A stretch of 64,000 nucleotides of DNA from Pseudomonas antarctica (GCF_001647715.1 NZ_CP015600.1:1488001-1552000); one strand, 5' to 3'; counted from the stretch's first letter, positions 1-6,605 are shown. Program-made: numbers and translations. Notes: a model not told the origin generated them from the letters alone.

Positions 1-1
1 G

Positions 2-253
2 GTCACCCGTCGCGGTCGTAAGCCCACCGAGGTGCAGGTGCCATTTAGCGACATTATTTGTATCAGCCCTTACGTGTTAGCCAGTTATGACCGTCATGGC
101 TATTTTAGCGTCGTGTGTCAGGGGCCGAGGGACAAAGAGCTTGAATATCGATTGGCTGAGGGTACTTCTCTGGAGGAAATGGAGTTTCACACTGCTTGGT
201 TGCGGGAAATAATTGGCTTACGGATGCACCATGTACTGAATCTGGACAAATGA
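2..253 (+). CDS. Unknown protein, 5' end cut by window edge
   Basis: An open frame enters from the left edge and gives at least 83 residues ending HHVLNLDK. It reads acceptably from the first codon (VTRRGRKPTEVQVPF), so the true start is probably outside; an internal GTG at 32 is the only start in the window. It lies on the plus strand, convergent with the leftward early operon that ends 25 bases away. No recognisable domain. It could be a prophage gene near the left end or a host gene fragment. Confidence 0.4.
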   Translation, partial: VTRRGRKPTEVQVPFSDIICISPYVLASYDRHGYFSVVCQGPRDKELEYRLAEGTSLEEMEFHTAWLREIIGLRMHHVLNLDK

Positions 254-277
254 ACTGCTACATCGCTTTGATATGGG

Positions 278-748
278 CTATGCGGCGCATGAATCGACCT
301 TCACCTGGCGCCAAGCGCCGACAGCTTCGAAGATCCGCGCGGCGTGCGCCTCGTCCAGGGACATCGCTTCGGGAATGGCGATCCAGCCCGAAGCCACCAT
401 CTGGCTTTGATTGGCCTCGTCGCGCAGCTTCTTGTAGCAATGCTCGATCACGTCTTCCAGGTGGTCGGAGAGGTAGACGCCATCGGGCGCCACCTCCACC
501 GACTTGCTGTAGCGGTCGCCGCGGGCGTCGATGCAGAGGGCGCTGAGGTAGATCGTCCACCGGTGGGGAATGCCGCAGACGGCCTGGCCGATCTTCCCCG
601 GTGCGATGTTCTTGAGCGACTTGCAATTGATCATGCCCTGGCGGCCGCTGGGGTCGATGTTCACCACCGCGACGTGGTTGGAGGCCAGCAGCGACCGGCA
701 GGACCGGTCAATGCGGGCTTTGAGGTTGTGCGGCTTGCGCTTGCTCAT
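278..748 (-). CDS. Phage early protein of unknown function
   Basis: A 156-residue soluble protein with a basic N-terminus (MSKRKPHNLKARIDRSCRSL). It is the last gene in the window of the leftward early operon. Its ATG overlaps the TGA of the gene before it (ATGA), which indicates translational coupling. No domain is recognised. The codon use and packing match the neighbouring early genes, so it is a real gene. Confidence 0.7.
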   Translation of the reverse strand: MSKRKPHNLKARIDRSCRSLLASNHVAVVNIDPSGRQGMINCKSLKNIAPGKIGQAVCGIPHRWTIYLSALCIDARGDRYSKSVEVAPDGVYLSDHLEDVIEHCYKKLRDEANQSQMVASGWIAIPEAMSLDEAHAARIFEAVGAWRQVKVDSCAA

Positions 749-987
749 AATGCCTCCGCGAGTTTGCGCAGCGCTTCACGCTCGGCCCGAGTAATGGGCG
801 GCTTGCGGCGCTTGAGGATGGTTTCGGGATCGATCTTGGTGGAGCGGGGCGGTGGCAGCGGTTTGCGTGGCGGGCTTGGCAACTGCGCGACTGTCCCGCC
901 TGCGGCCAAGAACTCCGCAGTGCGCTCCGATATCGATTAAGCGTCCTGGCGGTGTTGCTCTACCAGGCTTAGGTGGTTGCTGATCAT
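745..987 (-). pseudogene. Small early gene interrupted by an in-frame ochre codon
   Basis: A ribosome site (GAGGGTGA) precedes ATG at 987, followed by 16 codons (MISNHLSLVEQHRQDA) and a TAA at 939-937. The same frame then continues open for 63 codons (SISERTAEFLAAGG to REALRKLAEAL) and ends in TGA overlapping the next gene's ATG. The second part has ordinary coding composition and the coupling overlap of a functional gene. The simplest reading is a CAA (Gln) to TAA change in one continuous 80-residue gene. A rare start downstream (TTG in EFLAAGG) could still give a shorter product. Confidence 0.65.
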
Positions 988-996
988 GATTCACCC

Positions 997-1668
997 TCAG
1001 CGCATTAGCGCCTTCCGAACGAATGGGTCAAGGTCTGACTGATTCAGGAGCCAGCGCCGGTAGTCGCTGGGCAGGTCAGCAAAGGCGGTGCCTTTGTGCT
1101 TGCCGAAGCCGATGACTGTGGGGATGCGCGCATCCTCAGAAATATTCCAAAGCTCTTCCCAGTCGCTAACCGGACGCCCAAGCTCGGCAGCGAGTTGGTC
1201 GAGAATTTTCACCAGCAGCAGCCGACAATTCTTCACGTCATCCAGCGCTGCGTGGGCGTTGCGGAGCAGGCCCGTCGCTTCGGCGCGGTAGTGCAGGTAG
1301 ATCATTGCGGACTGGGTGTGGCTGTCGGCGTCTGGCCAGAGCTTTGAGCTCAGTGCCCGTGTGCAGATGCGCTTGACGTCCGGTTCCCCGATGACGTGCC
1401 AGTCGTAGTCCACGTTGTGCCCGATCAGGTATTCAACATCGTTCGGCAAGTTGAAGTCGGTATGCGGATGGAAGCCAGCAAGCTCTTCGTCAAGGATGTG
1501 GCTGGTTGCCAGAGCACTCAACTCGATCGGCTTGCCAGGCTTGTAGCGCTGGAGGAAGTCAGCTGTAACCGCGAGGCTGCTGATGCTCTCCAGCTGGAGC
1601 CATGCCGCCTCAATTAGGTGCGGATCGTTGAGACCAGTTGTTTCGCTGTCGAAGATGTATGCGGTCAT
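997..1668 (-). CDS. DnaQ-like 3'-5' exonuclease with DUF3820 tail
   Basis: 223 residues. The N-terminal part carries the DEDDh exonuclease motifs: DSETTG (Exo I, residues 7-12), HNVDYDW (Exo II) and HAALDD (Exo III, with the catalytic His and last Asp). The C-terminal ~45 residues (FGKHKGTAFADLPSDYRRWL) match the small DUF3820 / ExoX-C type module found behind phage exonucleases. It probably trims single strands in phage recombination or repair together with the ATPase encoded just upstream; the two genes overlap by 4 bases. Confidence 0.85.
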   Translation of the reverse strand: MTAYIFDSETTGLNDPHLIEAAWLQLESISSLAVTADFLQRYKPGKPIELSALATSHILDEELAGFHPHTDFNLPNDVEYLIGHNVDYDWHVIGEPDVKRICTRALSSKLWPDADSHTQSAMIYLHYRAEATGLLRNAHAALDDVKNCRLLLVKILDQLAAELGRPVSDWEELWNISEDARIPTVIGFGKHKGTAFADLPSDYRRWLLNQSDLDPFVRKALMR

Positions 1669-2531
1669 GCTGTTTGCCCTTGGGGGTTGAGTTCTAATTT
1701 GCGCTTATCTTTGGCGGCGACCACCTGAGAAACCAGGTGATCAAAGCCGATGGCGATCGCCTTGGCCGCATTGAATGCCGATTGAAGCGCGACCATGTCA
1801 GATGCGCCGGCGATGTCTGCTATCGCATCAACGAGCAGTTCCTTGGCGCGCGCTTCCGGGCTTACACCGGAATTGAGCCAGGCAAGAAGTTTGCTCCCAG
1901 TGCTCTCGTCGATAAGTTCAGGCTGCTCGAACAGCTTTGTCCGATCCTTGCTGGCCAAGGCGGTGTGCGCGTCGTGAGTCAGATCAAGGACAACTGTGAA
2001 CTCGTAGTCAGTGCCGTCGCGCTGCTCTGACTTCATCCCAAGCTTGACGATCTTCTTGCCCTCGCCCTGGACTGTTTCTGTCTTGCTGCGCATGGTGCAG
2101 ATGACGTGCAGTGAGCTGGTTAGAATTTTGTTGGTGAGTTGCCGGTGTCGAGGCGTCGTTTCGTTCCAGGCTGCCCAGGTGTTGCCACGGAATTTCTGGT
2201 GAGCCAGCGCTTCGTTCGCTTCAAGGCATCCGCCCGGGCCAGTCCATTCGTGCGAATAGCTGTCGATGATCAAAACGTTGTAACCGGCAGCCTCTGCGGC
2301 GGTGATGGCCTCTACGTAACGCTCAGGCGTGAACGGTGCCTGCAGCTCAAGCACATCGAAGTCGGCGATGTCTGAGTACAGGGATGCGCTACCTTGCTCT
2401 GTATCGATTACCGCGATTGATCCGCCAAGCCCTTTAGCCATGAGCAGCGCGGAATATGTTTTGCCAGATCCAGACGGCCCAGCAAGTGCCAGCCGTAGCT
2501 TGGCCTGCTTGCGTTCGGCTTTCTTGAACAT
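1665..2531 (-). CDS. RecA-fold ATPase, Sak4-like recombination protein
   Basis: 288 residues from the ATG at 2531, chosen because AGGAAA lies 6 bases before it; an upstream in-frame extension has no such site. A Walker A motif GPSGSGKT is followed by a Walker B-like strand NVLIIDS and the segment SYSHEWTGPGG, as in the AAA_24 / Sak4 group of phage ATPases that anneal single strands. The pairing with an exonuclease resembles a phage recombination operon. The assignment to Sak4 rather than another RecA-fold ATPase is inference. Confidence 0.75.
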   Translation of the reverse strand: MFKKAERKQAKLRLALAGPSGSGKTYSALLMAKGLGGSIAVIDTEQGSASLYSDIADFDVLELQAPFTPERYVEAITAAEAAGYNVLIIDSYSHEWTGPGGCLEANEALAHQKFRGNTWAAWNETTPRHRQLTNKILTSSLHVICTMRSKTETVQGEGKKIVKLGMKSEQRDGTDYEFTVVLDLTHDAHTALASKDRTKLFEQPELIDESTGSKLLAWLNSGVSPEARAKELLVDAIADIAGASDMVALQSAFNAAKAIAIGFDHLVSQVVAAKDKRKLELNPQGQTA

Positions 2532-2541
2532 TTGAGTTTCC

Positions 2542-2682
2542 TCAGTTTGGTTGGTTGTCCCACTGCCGCTGGATGCGGCGGGCGGCTTCTTCGTATTCTT
2601 TGCGCTCGTCACCGCTGAATCGCTCCGGTGAGAAGGCTCCCTCGTTCATCCAGTCGAACTGGGCAGCCATTGCAGGGCTCAT
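2542..2682 (-). CDS. Small early protein, 46 aa
   Basis: Starts at ATG 2682 after a strong ribosome site (GGAGGGCTGT) and encodes 46 residues beginning MSPAMAAQFDWMNEGAFSPE and ending QRQWDNQPN. Its ATG overlaps the TGA of the preceding gene, and its TGA lies 10 bases before the ATG of the ATPase gene. The tight packing and good ribosome site argue that it is expressed. Function unknown; the acidic/aromatic composition suggests a small soluble protein. Confidence 0.7.
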   Translation of the reverse strand: MSPAMAAQFDWMNEGAFSPERFSGDERKEYEEAARRIQRQWDNQPN

Positions 2683-3173
2683 ACAGCCCTCCGGTGGCTC
2701 AGGCCCATCAGCTGGGCCGACTGCGCCATGGTCTGCGGCTGAATCACACCCAGGTTGCTGGCTACTCGCTTGAGCACCACCAAGTCATCCAGCGTCCGCG
2801 CTTTGTCGATGTAGCCGGCCAGCGTGACCAACTTCGATTGATTGGCCGTCAATGCCATGCCGAGGTGCACGACGCTGAGCTGGCGAACATCCCGGCCCAC
2901 TGCGGTGCTGACAGACTCGAAAACCTGCTCCAACTTCTTCTTGGCATAGTTCGCCTCGACCTGTGCGCGCTTGCGGTCATCGATGGCGGTGGCGAGCCGG
3001 GCTTCCAGGTCCAGCACCAGTTCTGCAGAACCGCCAAGGCGCTCAACGCGCTCCCGCTCAGCCTGGCGGTGGGCAGCATCAAGTTCTTCGCGTTCGATCT
3101 TGGCGGTGGGCGCGGCGTGGGCAATCGTCCGCAGATCGGCAGCCGACAGGGGTGATTCACTTTCTTGAGACAT
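2679..3173 (-). CDS. Coiled-coil phage protein of unknown function
   Basis: 164 residues. The central part (about residues 25-85) is rich in Arg, Glu, Ala and Leu with a heptad-like pattern (EREELDAAHRQAERERVERL, then KKKLEQVFESVS), suggesting a coiled coil. It is coupled by an ATGA overlap to the 46-residue gene downstream. It sits in the recombination part of the early operon, but no family is recognised. Confidence 0.7.
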   Translation of the reverse strand: MSQESESPLSAADLRTIAHAAPTAKIEREELDAAHRQAERERVERLGGSAELVLDLEARLATAIDDRKRAQVEANYAKKKLEQVFESVSTAVGRDVRQLSVVHLGMALTANQSKLVTLAGYIDKARTLDDLVVLKRVASNLGVIQPQTMAQSAQLMGLSHRRAV

Positions 3174-3226
3174 AGAGCCTCCATCACGGCGCCAGAAGTA
3201 GCCGCGGGCGATGTTTGGGGATGGGG

Positions 3227-3445
3227 TTAGGCAGCAGTTGCGCGAGAGGACTTGTAGATGTCGTCAATACGCGCTTGAAATTCCCGCTGCTCGGTGTCGC
3301 TGATGGCGCGCAGAAGGAAGGCCAGGGTTATCGCTGAGCGCGCTGCTGCGCTCGCGTTTGGCTTTCCTACGTCCCTGCCAAGCTCTGCAAGCTCCGCATT
3401 GATCCAGCAGACAGCGGTGTCGTGGTCACGCTGCTGGAGGCTCAC
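3227..3445 (-). CDS. Small early phage protein, 72 aa
   Basis: 72 residues (MSLQQRDHDTAVCWINAELA...), mainly helical by composition. Its start overlaps the stop of the gene upstream by 4 bases. The stop is followed by TAACCCCATCCCCAAACA, a sequence that resembles the end of the gene at 3974. Unknown function. Confidence 0.65.
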   Translation of the reverse strand: MSLQQRDHDTAVCWINAELAELGRDVGKPNASAAARSAITLAFLLRAISDTEQREFQARIDDIYKSSRATAA

Positions 3446-3690
3446 CGGGAGCTCTCCAGGCTCCGGGCGAGGGCGCAGGCTTCGTTGTGGTTGCGATGGA
3501 ACCCCATGACCTTATTGGTCTGGCTATCCACCACATGGAAGAAGTCGCGGCCCGCCGGCTTCACCATCATCCGGAAGGTGACCACTGGCTCAGGCCGACC
3601 AATTAGCCGATACAGCTCAATGGTGGCGAGACGGGAACGCTGATGCAGGCCGTCGACGATGTCGCGGCGCATTTGGATGTCAGGGTGCAT
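3442..3690 (-). CDS. Small early phage protein, 82 aa
   Basis: 82 residues from ATG 3690 (MHPDIQMRRDIVDGLHQRSR), chosen because GGAGGCGACC immediately precedes it. It contains a beta-rich centre (VVTFRMMVKPAGRDFFHVVD) that could be a small DNA- or RNA-binding fold, but no family is recognised. It overlaps the next gene by 4 bases. Confidence 0.65.
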   Translation of the reverse strand: MHPDIQMRRDIVDGLHQRSRLATIELYRLIGRPEPVVTFRMMVKPAGRDFFHVVDSQTNKVMGFHRNHNEACALARSLESSR

Positions 3691-3709
3691 GGTCGCCTCC
3701 AGGGTGGCG

Positions 3710-3952
3710 TTATTCGGTTGCTGGTGCTGGCCGTGGCTGCCAGTGGGTGATTTGGTAGCCGTACTGGTGGCTGATCTGGAAGAATCCTGATGGCTTGCCC
3801 AGGCTACTTCTCGAATAGCTATTGCCGGTGCCACGCAGAAACTCACGGTTCAGGCAGAAGAAGGAAATATCGACATTCCCACCAACACACGAAACCAGTA
3901 CGTGGGTGTTGTTCTCCGGGAGCATGTCCTCAACCCTGATCCAATCGCTCAT
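3710..3952 (-). CDS. DUF551-type phage protein
   Basis: 80 residues. The start (MSDWIRVEDMLPENNTHVLV) and the end (ITHWQPRPAPATE) have the layout of DUF551 proteins, short phage proteins that begin with W-x-x-V-x-x-x-LP and finish with THWxPxP. No biochemical role is known for the family. A GGAGG-type site lies in front of the ATG (GGAGGTCGCC). Confidence 0.75.
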   Translation of the reverse strand: MSDWIRVEDMLPENNTHVLVSCVGGNVDISFFCLNREFLRGTGNSYSRSSLGKPSGFFQISHQYGYQITHWQPRPAPATE

Positions 3953-3973
3953 GGCGACCTCCAGTGTTTGGGG

Positions 3974-4285
3974 TTAGGCGGTGGCTTTGTTGATTGCGTC
4001 GTGCAGATCGGCAATGCCATCGAAAATTGGAGTGGCCGTTCGGTTCTCGGTCGCCGAGTCGATTCGCTCGTTCAGTCCGTTCAAAACCTTTATTGCGGCT
4101 GCCAGCAGATCCGGCGCGGCGGCGATCAGCTTGGCGTCTGCGTTGGCCTGCTCGGCTTGATCCGGCTCATTGATGCTGTGAGCAACCATCGCCGTCATCA
4201 GGCCGCGCTTGGTGCCCACGGTGTAGCAACCATTCGGGCCGGGCGTGCCGATTCGCCATGGCCCCGGCGTGTGCTTAGTTTCCAT
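3974..4285 (-). CDS. Phage early protein beginning METKHTPGPW
   Basis: 103 residues from ATG 4285. This start has GGAGAGA 4 bases upstream, while an earlier in-frame ATG at 4297 has none. The N-terminal HTPGPW motif followed by an ANADAKLIAAAPDLL segment is a common signature of small phage and bacterial proteins of unknown function. The gene ends GCCTAACCCCAAACA, like its neighbour at 3227. Confidence 0.7.
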   Translation of the reverse strand: METKHTPGPWRIGTPGPNGCYTVGTKRGLMTAMVAHSINEPDQAEQANADAKLIAAAPDLLAAAIKVLNGLNERIDSATENRTATPIFDGIADLHDAINKATA

Positions 4286-4313
4286 GACTCTCTCCATTCG
4301 TTGGTTCACCCGG

Positions 4314-4565
4314 TTAGGCGGGCAGATCGGACCAGCCTTGAACAAGGTTAGTGACGTAGCTCCCGTAGTTCGGGATGTAGTCGTTTTCGGATTCGGGGCC
4401 GCGCTCGTACAGTTCACACAGCGGCGTGAAGTTGCCTGCGGTGCGGTGTTGATCGGATTTGAAGATGCCCAGGCAGTAGCGGAATTCCTCGACCGTGAAG
4501 TCTTCGAATCCGGACTCGTAGCCCATGATGTACGTCGATACTCGGATGCGATTTCCAGCTTTCAT
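4314..4565 (-). CDS. Small early phage protein, 83 aa
   Basis: 83 residues from ATG 4565 (MKAGNRIRVSTYIMGYESGF), preceded by GAGGAATTAGCG. Acidic protein with many Tyr and Glu residues; no known domain. An inverted repeat (CACTCattCCTCCCGC against GCGGGGGAGGAGTG, 4597-4653) lies in its upstream region. Confidence 0.6.
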   Translation of the reverse strand: MKAGNRIRVSTYIMGYESGFEDFTVEEFRYCLGIFKSDQHRTAGNFTPLCELYERGPESENDYIPNYGSYVTNLVQGWSDLPA

Positions 4566-4668
4566 CGCTAATTCCTCTTTTGGTTCACCTGTATTCGTCA
4601 ACACTCATTCCTCCCGCTGGTTGCCGATGGGCGCGGGGGAGGAGTGCTGACGGATAAATTGAATTCGT

Positions 4669-5028
4669 TTAGGCGGCGGGCACTGATACCGTTTTGCGGC
4701 CCGTCTGCAGGTCAATGGCGTGGGCGTTGTACTGTCTGGCGATGCGCTCGTAATGCTCTTGTAGGGAGCGAAGAGCGCGGGCGAGAGTCGCATCGCTTGC
4801 GGTATGCAGCCATGGAGCCCGCGTGCCGTAGCCTGCGCTTTTAGCTTGATAGCTGATGCCGCGATCATCCTCGCGCCGCTCTACGTGCAGAGTCGAAAGG
4901 CGGTTAGAGCCGCTGCTTTGAATGCCGGTCGCGATGAAAACAGTGTCCGAATCTTTGCCTTTATGAACGGTCCAGCTATAGCCGGGCATGACTTTCATCA
5001 GCTCGACTCTGAATTCTGAGCGCTTCAT
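4669..5028 (-). CDS. Small early phage protein, 119 aa
   Basis: 119 residues from ATG 5028 (MKRSEFRVELMKVMPGYSWT), with GGTGGAA upstream. The same frame is open further upstream to 5286, with another ATG at 5151, so a longer N-terminus is possible. Basic protein with two short beta-rich blocks and a helical C-terminus (LARALRSLQEHYERIARQYN). No family recognised. Confidence 0.6.
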   Translation of the reverse strand: MKRSEFRVELMKVMPGYSWTVHKGKDSDTVFIATGIQSSGSNRLSTLHVERREDDRGISYQAKSAGYGTRAPWLHTASDATLARALRSLQEHYERIARQYNAHAIDLQTGRKTVSVPAA

Positions 5029-5491
5029 GGATTTCCACCATTCGGGAGGAGTGCTGACGGGTAGAGGTGGGGAAGGGTGCAGGCGCCCGGCACTGCCCGG
5101 GATGTATCGAGTCTGGCCAGCTATGCCCTCGGACTCGCCTGCGGTGTTCATCTTCGTTTGGGTTGGGCCTGCCAGCTCCCTGGCTGATGCGCGGTGACAT
5201 CGTCGGCCCTGCTTTCCGCTGCCTGTTAGGGTGTTTGGCGAAGCCTTCAGGCTTGCTACGCCACGCGGGTGAATCGTTGATCTACTTCATGGCCGTATCT
5301 CCTGTTGTTCGCTCACTGGGAAGGCAGTGGCCACCTATTGATTCGCATCGGGGTGTGATCTGGCGTTACATTTTCGCTGCCGTTTAACTCGCAGTCGTCC
5401 CGACGAAATATGCGAGTACCAGATCACACTCCAATGCGCTCTCATAGAGAGGATCGGGCAGTTAACGACAGGCTGTCGTGGCGCTGGTTGT
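5029..5491. other. Gap without a convincing intact gene
   Basis: About 460 bases with no clean gene. On the minus strand a strong ribosome site (AGGAGATACGGCC) precedes ATG AAG TAG at 5290-5282. After the stop the frame stays open (INDSPAWRSKPEGFAKHP...), while the neighbouring frame (IHPRGVASLKASPNTLTG...) runs open into the gene at 4669. The interval therefore holds either a broken gene or a two-codon leader. Its left-hand part holds CCGTCAGCACTCCTCCC, repeated near 4638-4654, and its right-hand part holds the nested hairpin at 5353-5429. Confidence 0.5.
5353..5429 (-). ncRNA. Candidate structured RNA element (nested hairpins)
   Basis: An 11-base inverted repeat, GTGTGATCTGG (5353-5363) and CCAGATCACAC (5419-5429), encloses a 7-base repeat ACTCGCA (5387-5393) / TGCGAGT (5411-5417). 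That in turn holds GTCG-TCC-CGAC (5394-5404). The inner 3' arm abuts the outer 3' arm with one base between, so the whole folds as one stem with a long 5' bulge. It lies in a gene-free part of the leftward transcript. On the transcribed strand the inner triloop is GGA. No known RNA family is recognised. Confidence 0.4.
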
Positions 5492-5761
5492 TCAGTCGAG
5501 GCCGGTTTCCAGCGGTGCCAGTTCAACCGCCAAGGCCATTCGGCGGAAGGTGTCGGCCAGCTCCATGCGGCGCTTGCGCGACTTCGGCAGCCAGAAGGTC
5601 ACGGCGCTGCGGTCATCGTCTTCTGGCGGATGGTGCAGGCGCTCGCTGCTGTGCAGGATCATCTGGACGGCGCTGTAGGTCAGGCCGGTATTTGAAAGCT
5701 TCTGGATCTCGACCACTTCACTGGTCAGCTCCTGGCTATACACGTTGATTCGCATGGTCAT
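5492..5761 (-). CDS. Small early phage protein, 89 aa
   Basis: 89 residues from ATG 5761 (MTMRINVYSQELTSEVVEIQ), with CCGGAG 1-2 bases upstream; a second ATG at 5755 is better spaced and equally likely. A short beta-strand N-terminus is followed by a helical C-terminus. It is the third gene from the leftward promoter and has the third copy of the repeated hairpin element (5781-5816) directly before its ribosome site. Unknown function. Confidence 0.65.
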   Translation of the reverse strand: MTMRINVYSQELTSEVVEIQKLSNTGLTYSAVQMILHSSERLHHPPEDDDRSAVTFWLPKSRKRRMELADTFRRMALAVELAPLETGLD

Positions 5762-5780
5762 GCTCCGGTTGTTTTCCCGC

Positions 5781-5816
5781 TGCACCCGTCACCAGGTGCA
5801 TCAGTGAAAAGGTCCG
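5781..5816 (-). repeat. Repeated intergenic hairpin element, copy 3
   Basis: TGCACC (5781-5786) pairs with GGTGCA (5795-5800) around an 8-base loop and is followed on the plus strand by TCAGTGAAAAGGTCCG (5801-5816), identical to copy 2. On the transcript the order is conserved tail, hairpin, ribosome site, ATG 5761. Confidence 0.6.
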
Positions 5817-5822
5817 CGTTAC

Positions 5823-5993
5823 TCAGCGATTCGCGGCAACGAGCGCTTCCGCTTCGTCCAGCGTTTCAACTACGTCGATCACCTCGCCGCGCCATCCAAA
5901 AACCTTGTATTTGCCTGGGCCTGTTCCGGCCTCGTAATCCGCATCAGTCGCCTCCGGATCATCCAGTTCGAACAAGTAGTGGGGTCTGCTCAT
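5823..5993 (-). CDS. Small acidic early protein, 56 aa
   Basis: 56 residues from ATG 5993 (MSRPHYLFELDDPEATDADY), with GGAGAG upstream. Very acidic, which would fit a DNA-mimic or protein-binding role, but no family is recognised. It is flanked on both sides by copies of the repeated hairpin element. Confidence 0.65.
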   Translation of the reverse strand: MSRPHYLFELDDPEATDADYEAGTGPGKYKVFGWRGEVIDVVETLDEAEALVAANR

Positions 5994-6017
5994 TGTCTTG
6001 CTCTCCGTTGATTTCCA

Positions 6018-6056
6018 ATGCCCACCGCTCTGGATGGGCATCAGTGAAAAGGTCCG
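6018..6056 (-). repeat. Repeated intergenic hairpin element, copy 2
   Basis: ATGCCCA (6018-6024) pairs with TGGGCAT (6035-6041), followed by CAGTGAAAAGGTCCG (to 6056). It is placed between the stop of the gene at 6057 and the ribosome site of the gene starting at 5993. The stem sequence differs from copies 1 and 3 but stays perfectly paired. Confidence 0.6.
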
Positions 6057-6329
6057 TCATGCTGCGAACAGATCGTGCCGCTGTGGTAGCTGATCTATCC
6101 AGGCGGAAACCTTGACTGCAGCCTCTTGCTGGCCGGCATTCTCAAGCTCTTGCACGTAGGCGCATGCCTGTTGGGAGAATTGAGCGGGGTCGCTGATTAC
6201 GCTCATCGAGTGCTTCAGCGAGAAAACTATGCCTCCTACCAACCAGCCGACCTCACTCATGGTTACGTACCGGCTTCGGCAGATACGCGCATTCTGGATC
6301 TGGCTATCTACAACATCTTTAACGCTCAT
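6057..6329 (-). CDS. First gene of the leftward operon, 90 aa
   Basis: 90 residues from ATG 6329 (MSVKDVVDSQIQNARICRSR), with GCGGAGG upstream. The central segment EVGWLVGGIVFSLKHSM is hydrophobic enough for a short amphipathic or membrane-touching helix; the rest is helical and soluble. It is the first gene after the leftward promoter, the position of N in lambda, but it lacks the arginine-rich N-terminus expected of an N protein. Function unknown. Confidence 0.65.
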   Translation of the reverse strand: MSVKDVVDSQIQNARICRSRYVTMSEVGWLVGGIVFSLKHSMSVISDPAQFSQQACAYVQELENAGQQEAAVKVSAWIDQLPQRHDLFAA

Positions 6330-6354
6330 CGTCTTGCCTCCGCTGAATTCAACA

Positions 6355-6385
6355 ATGCCGCCTCATAGAAGCGGCATCAGTAAAT
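6355..6385 (-). repeat. Repeated intergenic hairpin element, copy 1
   Basis: ATGCCGC (6355-6361) pairs with GCGGCAT (6371-6377), followed by CAGTAAAT. It is in the same position relative to the ribosome site (GCGGAGG) and ATG 6329 as copies 2 and 3 are to theirs. Confidence 0.55.
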
Positions 6386-6407
6386 CTGTGGGTGTTCCCA
6401 GCAAACC

Positions 6408-6465
6408 AGCCTGCCGATAAGTCGAGCAGGGGAGCATCGCTGTGCTTCGTTATCTCCCCCAGGCT
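6408..6465 (-). promoter_or_regulatory. Structured leader of the leftward transcript
   Basis: AGCCTG (6408-6413) pairs with CAGGCT (6460-6465), and GGGGAG (6429-6434) pairs with CTCCCC (6454-6459). The two 3' arms are contiguous. A small GCA/TGC hairpin is possible inside. It lies in the 240-base leader between the leftward promoter and the first gene. It could be part of an antitermination or attenuation structure. Confidence 0.35.
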
Positions 6466-6513
6466 TATTGCCGGGCTGTTGCCGAGGCGTAGGGCGGAGT
6501 GTTGCTTGGCAGG

Positions 6514-6524
6514 TTTAAAGAGCG
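6514..6524 (-). promoter_or_regulatory. boxA-like antitermination site
   Basis: On the transcribed strand the sequence CGCTCTTTAAA occurs about 46-56 bases after the predicted start of the leftward transcript. It closely matches the boxA core of rRNA leaders and lambda nut sites (CGCTCTTA / TGCTCTTTAA). No clear boxB hairpin follows, so an rRNA-like or non-N antitermination mechanism is possible. Inference from a short motif. Confidence 0.4.
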
Positions 6525-6576
6525 GTGGGTCTTGTTAGGCCCTGGCGAGTCCCTGTTGGGTGACTCGACGGAGCAA

Positions 6577-6605
6577 AGATAAGCTAATGCCTAATCATCT
6601 GTAAA
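6577..6605 (-). promoter_or_regulatory. Leftward early promoter with operator in the spacer
   Basis: Read on the minus strand: -35 TTTACA (6605-6600), 17-base spacer, -10 TTATCT (6582-6577), start near 6570. The spacer contains TTAGGCATTA, the phage repressor operator core. The rightward promoter at 11127-11155 has the same design. It should transcribe the whole leftward operon from 6329 down to base 278. Confidence 0.6.

Noticed and set aside
344..940. Long open frame on the plus strand opposite early genes
   Set aside because: It is antisense to the gene at 278 and the split gene at 745, has no ribosome site, and the composition is that of a GC-rich shadow frame.
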